Notes: generated by a model from the letters alone, not told the origin. DNA of 64,000 bases from VRUE01 sp963704515 (GCA_963704515.1 OY969913.1:248001-312000), one strand, 5' to 3'; numbered from the stretch's first letter, positions 23,749 to 32,013 are shown. A program made the numbers and translations.

Positions 23749-25509
23749 ATGGGAGAGAGGCTTGAAACGCTGTCGGCGAGGACGATGTGCGAGGCGTTTC
23801 AGATCTCGGCTGCCGAGCGAGGCGCGGCGCCGGCCCTGCGCTTCAAGGACAGCGACTACGAGGCCTCCTGGGAGGAGTACGGCGAGGCCGTGCGCAAGCG
23901 AGCGGCGGGACTCGCAGCCCTGGGGGTCGAGCGGGGAGACACGGTCGGGTTCATGCTGGTCAACCGGCCGGCGCTGCACCTCACCGATGCCGCCGCCATG
24001 CACCTCGGCGCCACCTGCTTCTCGGTCTACAACACCTCCTCTCCGGAGCAGGTCGAGTACTTGGTCCGCGACGCCGGCAACCGGGTGATCGTCACCGAGC
24101 AGGAGTTCCTCGACCGGGTGCTGGCGGCGCGCGAGGCGGTGGACACGCTCGAGCACGTCGTCGTGATCGACGGCGAGGCGCCTGACGGGACGATCCCGGT
24201 CGCGGAGCTGGAGCGGATGGGCGAGCCCGACTTCGACTTCGAGGCAGCCTGGCGCGCGGTCGAGCCCGACGACGTGCTCTGCCTGATCTACACCTCGGGC
24301 ACCACCGGGCCGCCGAAGGGCGTGCAGCTCTCGCACGCCAACATGGTCTCCGTCTGGCGCGCCTGCGACGAGATCCAGCAGATCGAGCCGGGCGGCCGGA
24401 TGATCTCCTACCTGCCCAGCGCCCACATCGCCGACCGTTGGGCCGGCCTCTACGGGCAGATGATCTACGGCAACTGCGTCTACTGCTGCCCGGACCCGCG
24501 CCAGATGGTCGCCTACTCGATCGAGGTGCGGCCGACGGTCTGGGGCGGCGTGCCACGGATCTGGGAGAAGCTGAAGGGCGCGATCGAGGTCGGCATCGCG
24601 GCCGAGCCCGACGCGGCCAAACGCGACGCCACCGAGGCGGCGATCGAGGTCGGGCTGCGCTACGCCCGTGCCGAGATGGACGGCGGCGCGGCGGCCGAGC
24701 TGCAGGCCGAGTGGGAGCGCGCCGACGAGCAGGTCCTCTCCGGCATCCGGCGGCTGCTTGGCCTCGACCAGGTCGAATCGTTCGTCGTCGGCGCCGCGCC
24801 GACCCCGCCCGAGGTGCTCGAGTTCTTCCTCGCCCTCGGCATCGAGATCTGCGAGACCTGGGGTATGTCGGAGACGACCGCGATCGCCACCCTCAACCCG
24901 CCCGGCCGGGTGCGGGTCGGCACGGTCGGCCCGCCGATCCCCGACACCGAGGTGAAGCTGGCCTCCGACGGCGAGGTGCTGGTCCGCGGCCCGCAGGTGA
25001 TGGTCGGCTACCGCAACCTGCCGGAGAAGACCGCCGAGGCCCTGGGCGGGGACGGCTGGCTGCGGACCGGCGACGTCGGCGAATTCGACGAGGCCGGGTA
25101 CCTGCGGATCGTCGACCGCAAGAAGGAGTTGATCATCAACGCGGCGGGCAAGAACATGTCGCCGGCCAACATCGAGGCGAAGCTGAAGGCCGCCTCGCCG
25201 CTGATCGCCCAGGCGGTCGCGATCGGCGACAACCGCCCCTACAACGTCGCCCTGCTGGCGCTCGACGCCGAAACGCTCGCCGCCCGCGGCCTTTCGCCCG
25301 ACGGCCCGGCGGTGGCCGAGGAGATCGCCGCCGCGATCGAGGCCGGCAACGCCCGCCTCTCCCGGGTCGAGCAGATCAAGCGCTACGAGGTCGTTGACGG
25401 CGAGTGGCTGCCCGGAGGCGACGAGCTGACCCCGACGATGAAGCTCAAGCGCCGCCCGATCGAACGCAAGTACGAAGCGCAGATCGAGAATCTCTACGCG
25501 GCCAGCTGA
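23749..25509 (+). CDS. Long-chain acyl-CoA synthetase (AMP-forming)
   Basis: Activates fatty acids to acyl-CoA via an acyl-adenylate. The 586-residue protein has the AMP-binding P-loop LIYTSGTTGPPKGVQLSH (about residues 180-197), the ETWGMSETTAIATLNPPGR A5-type motif, GWLRTGDVGEFDEAGYLRIV and DRKKELIINAAGKNMSPANI near the C-terminal domain. Organisation matches bacterial FadD15/ACSL-like enzymes. ATG 23749 was chosen: an earlier in-frame ATG at 23698 lies inside the 92-bp palindromic element, and its 17 extra residues have no family counterpart. It probably belongs to the TetR transcription unit. Confidence 0.93.
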   Translation: MGERLETLSARTMCEAFQISAAERGAAPALRFKDSDYEASWEEYGEAVRKRAAGLAALGVERGDTVGFMLVNRPALHLTDAAAMHLGATCFSVYNTSSPEQVEYLVRDAGNRVIVTEQEFLDRVLAAREAVDTLEHVVVIDGEAPDGTIPVAELERMGEPDFDFEAAWRAVEPDDVLCLIYTSGTTGPPKGVQLSHANMVSVWRACDEIQQIEPGGRMISYLPSAHIADRWAGLYGQMIYGNCVYCCPDPRQMVAYSIEVRPTVWGGVPRIWEKLKGAIEVGIAAEPDAAKRDATEAAIEVGLRYARAEMDGGAAAELQAEWERADEQVLSGIRRLLGLDQVESFVVGAAPTPPEVLEFFLALGIEICETWGMSETTAIATLNPPGRVRVGTVGPPIPDTEVKLASDGEVLVRGPQVMVGYRNLPEKTAEALGGDGWLRTGDVGEFDEAGYLRIVDRKKELIINAAGKNMSPANIEAKLKAASPLIAQAVAIGDNRPYNVALLALDAETLAARGLSPDGPAVAEEIAAAIEAGNARLSRVEQIKRYEVVDGEWLPGGDELTPTMKLKRRPIERKYEAQIENLYAAS

Positions 25510-25561
25510 GCGTCGCCCGTAGGGTCCCCCGATCGGGGTCCTGCTGACAACCGCCGCGATC

Positions 25562-26455
25562 GTGATCGCCGTCGCCGTCGGCGTCGCCTCCGAGCGGCGC
25601 TGGCCGGCGGGGGCCGCGCTCGCCGCGCGCCGGGCGCTGACGCTGCTGCTCTACGTCTTCCTGCCTCCGGTCATCTTCTTCAACATCGCCGCCAGCAGCA
25701 TCGACCTCAGCCACGGGGTCGGGTTGGCGCTGGGAATCGTCGCCTCCTCGCTCGGCGCGACCTTCGCCTACCTCGTCGCCAGCCGCTGGCTGAAGCTGCC
25801 GCGCTTCCAGGTCGGCGCCGTGGTCTGCACGGTGCTCAGCGTCAACACCGGCTACCTCGGCTACCCGCTGACCGTGGCCCTGCTCGGCCGCGACCAGCTC
25901 TCCACCGCGGTCCTCTACGACGTGCTCGTCACCGGCCCCTGCCTGCTGCTCGGCGCCTTCGCCGTCGGCGCCGCCTTCGGCACCAAGGCGGGGGAAACGC
26001 CGCGCCAGCGGGTGCGCGCCTTCTTCACCCGCAACCCGCCGCTCTACGCGGCGATCGCCGGCATCCTGGCTCCCAAGGCGCTCGCCCCCACCGCCCTCGT
26101 CGACATCTCCCAAGCGCTGATCGTCGCCATCCTGCCGATCGGCTTCTTCGCCGTCGGCGCCACCCTGGCCGAGAACGCCGAGCAAGGCGAGCTGCCGATG
26201 CCGCCGCCGATCACCCGCCCGGTCGTGCTCACCGTCCTCACCCGCCTCGCCGTCGTCCCCGCCCTGCTGATGCTGCTGGCGGCGCCGCTGATCCACCTGC
26301 CCGCCGCCTACCGCCTGCTCTCGGCGATGCCCTCCGGCCTCAACTCGCTCGTCGTCGCCCACGCCTACGGCCTCGACATGGAGATCACCGCCGAGGCCGT
26401 CACCTGGACGACCACGATCGTCGTCATCGCAGCCTTGCTGTCGCTTGCATTTTGA
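25562..26455 (+). CDS. AEC-family (auxin efflux carrier-like) transporter
   Basis: A 297-residue inner-membrane permease with about ten helices. Typical features: LLLYVFLPPVIFFNIAASSI with the conserved PP break, LSVNTGYLGYPLTVALLGRD, LPIGFFAVGATLAENAE, and SAMPSGLNSLVVAHAYGLDM near the C-terminus. AEC proteins move small organic anions such as malate or auxin-like molecules. GTG 25562 is the first ordinary start codon in the frame; the frame continues upstream with hydrophobic residues (GVLLTTAAIVIA), so an upstream CTG at 25541 is possible. The stop codon shares a base with the downstream palindromic operator. Confidence 0.85.
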   Translation: MIAVAVGVASERRWPAGAALAARRALTLLLYVFLPPVIFFNIAASSIDLSHGVGLALGIVASSLGATFAYLVASRWLKLPRFQVGAVVCTVLSVNTGYLGYPLTVALLGRDQLSTAVLYDVLVTGPCLLLGAFAVGAAFGTKAGETPRQRVRAFFTRNPPLYAAIAGILAPKALAPTALVDISQALIVAILPIGFFAVGATLAENAEQGELPMPPPITRPVVLTVLTRLAVVPALLMLLAAPLIHLPAAYRLLSAMPSGLNSLVVAHAYGLDMEITAEAVTWTTTIVVIAALLSLAF

Positions 26456-26470
26456 TGCTTAATTAAGCAT
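26455..26470. promoter_or_regulatory. 16-bp perfect palindrome, likely operator of the XRE regulator
   Basis: ATGCTTAATTAAGCAT reads identically on both strands. It is strikingly AT-rich for this genome and ends 9 bp before the GTG start of the XRE-family gene, so autorepression is the natural interpretation. It begins on the last base of the AEC transporter stop codon. Confidence 0.65.
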
Positions 26471-26479
26471 AGTTCAGCC

Positions 26480-26806
26480 GTGGACGCAGGCAAGCTCATT
26501 CGTGACGCACGAAAGCGCCATGGTCTAAGCCAGAGGCGCCTGGCGCTGCGTGCCGGCACCGACCAGGCCGCGATCAGCAGGATCGAGCGCGGCGATACCT
26601 CCCCGACGATCGAGACCATCGAACGCCTGATGGCCGCGATGGGGGAACGCTTCTCGATCCAGGCCGCGCCGCTCGAGCGCGACTACGACCCGCTCCACAT
26701 GCGGGCGACGCTGCAGCGGACTCCCGAGGAGCGGCTGCGGCTGGCCATCTCCTGGAACAGGCTGGCGGGACGGCTGACTTCGGAGGGGCCACGGCTGCGT
26801 GGCTGA
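26480..26806 (+). CDS. XRE-family helix-turn-helix regulator
   Basis: A 108-residue Cro/CI-type DNA-binding protein. The HTH spans about residues 4-58 (KLIRDARKRHGLSQRRLALR, then AGTDQAAISRIERGDTSPTI). The remaining half is short and helical and could contact the downstream nucleotidyltransferase. Its stop overlaps the start of that gene by 8 bp, so the pair is co-translated. A 16-bp perfect palindrome lies just upstream. The HTH-first, enzyme-second order with autoregulation is the architecture of toxin-antitoxin modules. Confidence 0.88.
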   Translation: MDAGKLIRDARKRHGLSQRRLALRAGTDQAAISRIERGDTSPTIETIERLMAAMGERFSIQAAPLERDYDPLHMRATLQRTPEERLRLAISWNRLAGRLTSEGPRLRG

Positions 26807-27290
26807 TCGGGCACCCGCCGCACTCGACCCGCAGCGCATCTTCGAAGAGCTGGCGCGGCACGAGGTCGACTTCGTCCTGGTCGGCGGACTCGCGGCCCAG
26901 ACCCACGGCAACACGCGGATGACGAACGACGTCGACCTGATTCCCGAGCCCCAACCCGCCAACCTCGCCCGGTTGGCAGCGGCACTCCAAGCGCTGGATG
27001 CACGAGTGCTCAATCCAGGCCACGAGGAGGTCGAGATCGATGCCACGATGCTGCCGCGGGCGACGATCTGGCAGTTCGCCACTCCTCACGGCGACATCGA
27101 CGTCCTGTATGAAGCACCGGGAGCCGCCCCTTATCCGGAGCTGCGCGAGCGGGCGCTGGTCATCGCGCTCGACGGCACTCCGATTCCGGTCGCCGGCCGC
27201 GACGACCTGATCCGGATGAAGCTGACCCGGGGCAGGCCGGTCGACCGCGCCGACGTCGCCGCTCTCACCGACCCCGAGGCGGAGCGATGA
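26799..27290 (+). CDS. Nucleotidyltransferase-fold protein, possible toxin partner
   Basis: A 163-residue protein with the nucleotidyltransferase signature FVLVGGLAAQTHGNTRMTND followed by VDLIPEP, in which the GG, HG and DVD residues match the DUF6036/AbiEii-like group. A third acidic strand is GDIDVLYE. Fused to no other domain. It is translated directly after the XRE regulator. By analogy with AbiE and related systems it may modify tRNA or protein targets under control of the regulator. A housekeeping role cannot be excluded. The VOC gene starts 4 bp before its stop. Confidence 0.75.
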   Translation: MADRAPAALDPQRIFEELARHEVDFVLVGGLAAQTHGNTRMTNDVDLIPEPQPANLARLAAALQALDARVLNPGHEEVEIDATMLPRATIWQFATPHGDIDVLYEAPGAAPYPELRERALVIALDGTPIPVAGRDDLIRMKLTRGRPVDRADVAALTDPEAER

Positions 27291-27649
27291 TCCACCACGT
27301 CGGGATCGAGGTCGCGCCACAGGACATCGGCCGGACGGTCGAGCTCTTCCAGCTGCTGGGCTTCGAACTGGTCGCGCCCCCACCGACGTTGCAGGAGTTC
27401 ACCTGGCTCGAACGGAACGGCTCCCAGATTCACCTGATGCCCACCGGATCGCCGACGGTGCCGCCGCGCGGCCACGTCGCGGTCGTCGTCGCCGGGTTCG
27501 AGCGCACCTTCGAGGCGGTGCGCGAGGCCGGCTTCGAGATCAAGCGCCGACGCGAGCACTGGGGAGCGCCCCGCGCCCGGGCGATCGCACCCGGCGGTCA
27601 GCGGGTCGAGCTGATGGCCGCCCCGCCTCGTGGGCCGGCTGCCGGCTAG
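27287..27649 (+). CDS. VOC (glyoxalase/dioxygenase-fold) protein
   Basis: A 120-residue vicinal-oxygen-chelate protein consisting of two beta-alpha-beta-beta-beta units. Seen: HHVGIEVAPQDIGRTVELFQ with the N-terminal metal-binding histidine, LLGFELV, SQIHLMPTG, and HVAVVVAGFERTFEAVREAG in the second unit, closing with GQRVELM, whose glutamate is a typical third metal ligand. Function within this broad superfamily cannot be specified. It overlaps the nucleotidyltransferase gene by 4 bp, and its end overlaps by 4 bp the convergent HEPN gene. Confidence 0.82.
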   Translation: MIHHVGIEVAPQDIGRTVELFQLLGFELVAPPPTLQEFTWLERNGSQIHLMPTGSPTVPPRGHVAVVVAGFERTFEAVREAGFEIKRRREHWGAPRARAIAPGGQRVELMAAPPRGPAAG

Positions 27650-28020
27650 GAGCCGAGCATGTGCTCGACCGCGGCAAGGAAATCGGCAGCGCCCTCGACG
27701 TAGCTCTGGGCTTCCTCGCCGCTTGGCGTGACCGCCTGGTAGTCGCCGCCCTCCCTTGCCACCTGAGCGTGCTGGGCAAGCGTGAAGAGAGCCGGGTCGA
27801 ACGCGTCGGTGACAACGTAATTGACCCGAAAGAGGTTCCAGGTGCCGCGATGGGTGCGAGCATTCTCATCGTCCTCGGAGAGGGTCGCCCGAGCCGCGTA
27901 CAGCATCGAGTAGTAGGCGACGCTCGTCGCCACCGCCGCGTGGCCACCGGCCAATGCCTCACGCGCGGCCGCGAGCCGGTCGCGAGCCTGTTCGATGAAC
28001 TCCTCCGAGCGGGGGCTCAC
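27646..28020 (-). CDS. HEPN-domain protein of an MNT-HEPN module
   Basis: A 124-residue all-helical HEPN protein. FIEQARDRLAAAREAL begins the first long helix, and ATSVAYYSMLYAARATL is the conserved helix of the C-terminal half. An RxxxxH ribonuclease motif is not obvious; RTHRGTWNLF is the nearest candidate (R and H nearby). In MNT-HEPN (type VII) systems, HEPN is the ribonuclease toxin and MNT adenylylates it. It overlaps the MNT gene by 4 bp and follows it, the usual order. Confidence 0.82.
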   Translation of the reverse strand: MSPRSEEFIEQARDRLAAAREALAGGHAAVATSVAYYSMLYAARATLSEDDENARTHRGTWNLFRVNYVVTDAFDPALFTLAQHAQVAREGGDYQAVTPSGEEAQSYVEGAADFLAAVEHMLGS

Positions 28021-28463
28021 GGCTCGTCTCCAGCGGCGGCAAGGTCGTCAAGCGAGTCGCCATGGAGGACGACCTTGTCGCGATCTACCTCCTGCAGGAA
28101 GAAGGAGTGGATGCGGCGGCGCTCTTGCAGATAATCGGCGTCGAACACGCGCAACGAGTAGAACACGGGGCTGTCGTCCTCGGCGTCGGCGGCCGCTTCG
28201 ATCAGCTTCATCGCGTCCCAGCCGATTTGGCGCGCATCGCGAGCGGGGTCGACGATTGCCAGCAGATCGACGTCGGAACGGAGGTCGGGGTCCGACTGGC
28301 CGGGATCGGCCTCGCCGCGGGCGCGAGATCCGTAGAGCCAGACGGCGAGCAGATCCTCGCCGACCTCGGCCCGCAGGGCGCCGAGCAGCCTGGTCAGAAC
28401 CCGGCCCTCCCGATCGTTGAGAGCCGCCCCGCGACCGAAAGCCGCTGAAAGCCCAGCAGTCAT
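28017..28463 (-). CDS. MNT-type nucleotidyltransferase antitoxin
   Basis: A 148-residue minimal nucleotidyltransferase. The active site reads AVWLYGSRARGEADPGQSDP then DLRSDVDLLAIVD, i.e. GS-RARGEA followed by a DxD pair after a slightly longer than usual spacer. It is expected to add AMP to a tyrosine of the HEPN toxin. The start is at 28463, divergent from the ThyX gene across about 60 bp. The pair with HEPN is a standard mobile or defence-associated toxin-antitoxin module. Family assignment is firm, biological role inferred. Confidence 0.85.
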   Translation of the reverse strand: MTAGLSAAFGRGAALNDREGRVLTRLLGALRAEVGEDLLAVWLYGSRARGEADPGQSDPDLRSDVDLLAIVDPARDARQIGWDAMKLIEAAADAEDDSPVFYSLRVFDADYLQERRRIHSFFLQEVDRDKVVLHGDSLDDLAAAGDEP

Positions 28464-28522
28464 GGACTGAGCATAGGCGACGACCTGGAAGCCCCCGCCG
28501 CCCTGAGGTCTACGATGCGCCG

Positions 28523-30121
28523 GTGCGCTACCCGGTCGAGGACTTCACCGCCGAGGAGCGGGCTCTGCTCGCTCCTCACTTCACCAACCTCGACCGACCC
28601 GTGTTCGCCCTGGTCAACCTGCCAGAGACCGTGAAGGGAGCGCTTTTTGCCCGCTATTCGCGGTATTCCGGGACGGTGCGCCGGCTCTACCTCGACGAGT
28701 TCGCCACCGACGCCGAGCCCGGCACGCGGCCGTTCGACGGCGAGGAGGGGGAGCGGGCCGCGGGCCTCTACGAGCGGGTCTTCGTCGGCTACGGCGACGA
28801 CTCGATCGCCCAGGTCGGCGGCGCCCACATCGCCTGCGAGTGGGTCTCCAACGTGCTCACCAAGGTCCTTCAGCGCGGCCGCCTCGCCGCCTACCTTGAG
28901 CAGTCGACCCGCTACATCCCCTACGACAAACCGATGCCGGTCGGGGGCGGCGAGAGCTACCGCTACTACCGCGACGAGCGGCTCGGGCCCGAGTTCGGCG
29001 CCGCGATGGACGAGCTCTTCGCGATCTACTCGCGCTCGCTGGCGCGGGTCGAGGAGTGGGCGGCGGAGCGCTGGCCGCGCGGCGATGGCGAGCCCGAGGG
29101 TGCCTGGCAGCGCTCGATCCGCGCCAAGGCGCTCGACCTGCTGCGTGGCCTGCTGCCCGCGGCGACCCTCAGCCACGTCGGCATCTACGCCTCCGGCCAG
29201 GCCTACGAGCAGCTGCTGCTGCGGCTGATGGCCTCGCCCCTGCCCGAGGCGCGCGCCTACGGCGCGATGATCCTCGCCGAGCTCAAGCAGGTGATGCCGA
29301 GCTTCGTCTCGCGGGTCGAGCGGCCCGACCGCGGCGGCGAGTGGCTCTCCTACCTCGAGGCGCGCCGCGAGCGGACCGAGGACTGGGTCGCGCGGCTCGG
29401 GCTCGACCGGCGCGGCGGCGGCGCGGACACGCCCGCGGTCGAGCTGGTCCACGTCGACGGCAGCGAAGAGGATCTGCTCGCCGCCTGCCTCTTCGAGTCG
29501 GCCGCCGTGCCGCAGACCGAGATCCTCGCCCGGCTCGACGTGCTCGACCGCGAGGAGCGCGCCCAACTGCTGGCGGCGATGGTCGGTGAGCGCGGCAACC
29601 GCCGCCACCGGCCCGGGCGCGGCTTCGAGGCACTGCGCTACCGCTTCGAGATCGTCTCCGACTACGGCGCCTTCCGCGACCTGCAGCGCCACCGGATGCT
29701 GACCTGCCAGTGGCAACGACTCGGCCCCGACCTCGGCGCCGGCGTGCCCGAGGAGGTGCGCGAGGCCGGCGCCGGCGCCGAGTTCGAGCGCGCCCTGGAA
29801 ATCTCGCGCGCCGAGCACGAGCGGCTCGCCGCCGCCGGCCTGCACGAGCTGGCGCCCTACGCGCTCAGCCTCGCCTACCGCATCCGCTACACGCTCGACC
29901 TCAACGCGCGCGAGGCGATGCACCTGATCGAGCTGCGCTCCGGCCGCGAGGGCCACCCCACCTACCGCGCGGTCGCCCAGGCGATGCACGAGCGGATCGC
30001 CGCGATCCACCCCGGCGTCGCCGCCGCGATGAGCTTCGTGGACGACTCGACCGAGCCGCGCCTCGAGCGGATCCTCAGCGAGATCCGCACCCAGCGCAAG
30101 CGGGCGCAGAGCTCAGCCTGA
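28523..30121 (+). CDS. Duplicated ThyX-type (FAD-dependent thymidylate synthase) protein
   Basis: 532 residues, about twice the size of a classical ThyX (roughly 220-250), with two ThyX-like halves. N half: YGDDSIAQVGGAHIACEW (about 90-107), then LQRGRLAAYLEQSTRYIPYD, where the family motif RHRxxSxNEqSxRY is changed to RGR but keeps EQSTRY. C half: YGAFRDLQRHRMLTCQWQRL (381-400), keeping RHR (389-391) but losing the serine and NE. Each half therefore retains a different part of the catalytic motif. Whether it makes dTMP or has another flavin-dependent role is open. GTG start at 28523. Confidence 0.8.
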   Translation: MRYPVEDFTAEERALLAPHFTNLDRPVFALVNLPETVKGALFARYSRYSGTVRRLYLDEFATDAEPGTRPFDGEEGERAAGLYERVFVGYGDDSIAQVGGAHIACEWVSNVLTKVLQRGRLAAYLEQSTRYIPYDKPMPVGGGESYRYYRDERLGPEFGAAMDELFAIYSRSLARVEEWAAERWPRGDGEPEGAWQRSIRAKALDLLRGLLPAATLSHVGIYASGQAYEQLLLRLMASPLPEARAYGAMILAELKQVMPSFVSRVERPDRGGEWLSYLEARRERTEDWVARLGLDRRGGGADTPAVELVHVDGSEEDLLAACLFESAAVPQTEILARLDVLDREERAQLLAAMVGERGNRRHRPGRGFEALRYRFEIVSDYGAFRDLQRHRMLTCQWQRLGPDLGAGVPEEVREAGAGAEFERALEISRAEHERLAAAGLHELAPYALSLAYRIRYTLDLNAREAMHLIELRSGREGHPTYRAVAQAMHERIAAIHPGVAAAMSFVDDSTEPRLERILSEIRTQRKRAQSSA

Positions 30122-30913
30122 GTCGGCGTCTCCGTCGTCGCCGGGACCTTCGAGGTCCCTCGCCGCCCGATCTCCCGGGGTCGGCCAGGGAGTCGATTCG
30201 CCGGACTCCCAAGCCGGCGGCTTGCCGCCCGGGAAGCGGCCGAGCAGCAGCAGGCCAAGGTAGACGAACCAGAGCAGGGCGAACTGGAAGAAGATGAAGG
30301 AGACGGCCCCAAGGGCGATGCCCAGCGATCCCCAGAAGCGGGGCAGCAGCCCCACCCGCATCGCGTAGAGGCAGGTGTAGACCATCGCCACCACGAAGCC
30401 GAGCTGGCCGGCGATCGCGAACCCGGCTGCCAGCGGCCGCAGCGGCGCGTCATCGATCGCTTCCCTGGCGATTTCGTTGGCGTGGTCGCCGTTCAGCTTG
30501 ACGCCCTTGGCGAGCAGGTGCGGGACTTCGTTGCCGACGAATTCCGAGGCGGCGTGCAGGGTCGAGATGCCGCTGAAGATCGCCAGCGCCGCGAGGAAGA
30601 GCGGCGCGGCGACGACCACGCCGACCAGCTGGCCACGCATCTTCTCGCTGCGCCCGCTGGCGGCGCGGAAGAGGTAATAGAGCGGCGCGGCGAGCAGGCC
30701 GACGCCGATCGCCTGCAGGATGCTGGACAGCAACTCGGCGGTCCGGTGTTCCTGCACGTGGCGGAGCAGTTCGGAGTCGCCGCCGCCATTGCCGCCACTC
30801 TGGCTGGTGACGATCAGCGCGGCGATCACGAAGAGGACCGCGCCGAACGCGGCGAGCGCGGTCGGCGTCGCCCAGCGAGCCTCCCAGGCGAGCAGTTCCC
30901 GGCGCGGGCTCAA
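30113..30913 (-). CDS. Polytopic membrane protein of unknown function
   Basis: A 266-residue membrane protein with about five helices: near 17-36, 62-85, 95-117, 160-182 and 190-225. The region between helices 3 and 4 (about 118-150) is soluble and includes HLLAKGVKLNGDHANEIARE. The C-terminal 40 residues are acidic and proline/glycine-rich, probably cytoplasmic and disordered. It overlaps the ThyX gene 3' end by 9 bp in convergent orientation. The family resembles unnamed actinobacterial membrane proteins and no function is proposed. Confidence 0.7.
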   Translation of the reverse strand: MSPRRELLAWEARWATPTALAAFGAVLFVIAALIVTSQSGGNGGGDSELLRHVQEHRTAELLSSILQAIGVGLLAAPLYYLFRAASGRSEKMRGQLVGVVVAAPLFLAALAIFSGISTLHAASEFVGNEVPHLLAKGVKLNGDHANEIAREAIDDAPLRPLAAGFAIAGQLGFVVAMVYTCLYAMRVGLLPRFWGSLGIALGAVSFIFFQFALLWFVYLGLLLLGRFPGGKPPAWESGESTPWPTPGDRAARDLEGPGDDGDADSG

Positions 30914-30972
30914 CGCTCGGCCGCGCCCGCGGTCATGGTGTGGCCCGGCTGCACGGAGCGTACGCTACCGCT

Positions 30973-31623
30973 ATGGACGCCAAGCAAGCGACGCCGCGCG
31001 AGCACCGGCCGGTGGCCGTCGTGCCACTCGAGGCCGGCGCCGGGCCGGACAACCCGCCCTGTCCGGCCTGCGGGGAGCCGCTCTTCGGCTGGCTCGAGGC
31101 GCAGCCTGGGCTGGCCGGACCGGTCTCGCGCTGCGAGAGCTGCGGCCTCGCCCTGGCCGGCGCGCCGGGCGGCGCGGCCGAGGCGCTGGCGGCGCTGGAC
31201 CGACTCGGCGGCGCCGACGGCCTGCGGATCGCCAACCGGGCGAGCCTCTCGGCCTGGCTCGGCGGCGCCGGCTGGGCCGGGCTGGAGCCCGGCTCCCGCT
31301 ACTTCTTCACGGTCGAGGCCGTGCGGCGCCTCGCCGCCAACCGCGACCAAGTCGTCCGCCGAGCCCGCTGGTCCCCCGCCACCGGCATAGCCACCATGTG
31401 GCAGACCCTCCTAAACGGAGTCACCTTCGGCCGCAACGTCGCCCTCGGGTCATTCCACCGCAGCGAATCCGTCCCAGCCGACCGCCCCTGGCAACGCAAG
31501 CTGGACGCCCTAATCACCGTCCTGGCAGCGATCCCAGCCCTGATCGCCGCAATCCCCCTGGAGCTGGCCGCTGCGGCGACGAAGCGCGGCAGCGCTGCGA
31601 TGCTGCGCCTGGAACTCCTGTAA
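30973..31623 (+). CDS. Zinc-ribbon protein of unknown function
   Basis: A 216-residue protein. An N-terminal CPACGEPLFGW and CESCGLAL form two CxxC pairs (about residues 30-60), the pattern of a zinc ribbon. The middle is soluble, and a hydrophobic helix lies at about 183-207 (LITVLAAIPALIAAIPLEL). ATG 30973 was preferred over an in-frame ATG 33 bp upstream because the shorter form matches the divergent gene spacing. The last codon lies 2 bp from a 109-bp hairpin. It may bind metal or nucleic acid; no further assignment. Confidence 0.65.
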   Translation: MDAKQATPREHRPVAVVPLEAGAGPDNPPCPACGEPLFGWLEAQPGLAGPVSRCESCGLALAGAPGGAAEALAALDRLGGADGLRIANRASLSAWLGGAGWAGLEPGSRYFFTVEAVRRLAANRDQVVRRARWSPATGIATMWQTLLNGVTFGRNVALGSFHRSESVPADRPWQRKLDALITVLAAIPALIAAIPLELAAAATKRGSAAMLRLELL

Positions 31624-31624
31624 A

Positions 31625-31733
31625 GCCTGTCTCGGTAGGGGTGGAGCGTCTTGTACTTTTCGGTCGTGAGCCCCGAGGCGAAGCCCCAGCCTCCCCATCC
31701 GAAAAGTTAAGCGGAACCCCTACCGATACAGGC
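31625..31733. repeat. 109-bp hairpin filling a convergent intergenic gap
   Basis: Outer arms at 31625-31642 and 31716-31733 (left arm GCCTGTCTCGGTAGGGGT) pair at 17 of 18 positions. A nested 9-bp stem, ACTTTTCGG/CCGAAAAGT, is at 31655-31663 and 31699-31707. It occupies the entire space between the stop codons of the convergent genes at 30973 and 31735. Likely a bidirectional terminator or a mobile palindrome. Confidence 0.75.
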
Positions 31734-31734
31734 C

Positions 31735-32013
31735 CTACGCCAGTCCCTCACGAGCCTCCCGCACCAAGGTCACGGCCTCGGGAAACAGTACCCGGATCGC
31801 GTCGCGCACCTGCATCGCCTGCTCGTCCGGGCCGCCCGAAAGCTCGAGCCGCCCAATCGAAGCGACGGTCATCTCCACCGCCAGCTTGATCGCGTTGTCG
31901 GCCCAAGCGACGCGCTGGGAGGACTGCATCTGCTCCGAGAGCTCCTCCATCCGGGCGCGGAACTCGTCGGGATCGCCGAAGAGGTTGAAGGGGCTGCCCT
32001 CCATCGAACACAT
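31735..32013 (-). CDS. Small conserved-looking helical protein
   Basis: A 92-residue protein (start at 32013, or 32004 giving 89 residues). It begins MCSMEGSPFNLFGDPDEFRA and is mostly amphipathic helix: RMEELSEQMQSSQRVAWADN, then AIKLAVEMTVASIGRLEL. Composition suggests a small cytosolic helical-bundle protein of the kind that adjoins secretion or chromatin loci in actinobacteria, but no family is recognised. It is divergent from the TadE/Flp-like gene. No good ribosome site separates the two start choices. Confidence 0.5.
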   Translation of the reverse strand: MCSMEGSPFNLFGDPDEFRARMEELSEQMQSSQRVAWADNAIKLAVEMTVASIGRLELSGGPDEQAMQVRDAIRVLFPEAVTLVREAREGLA

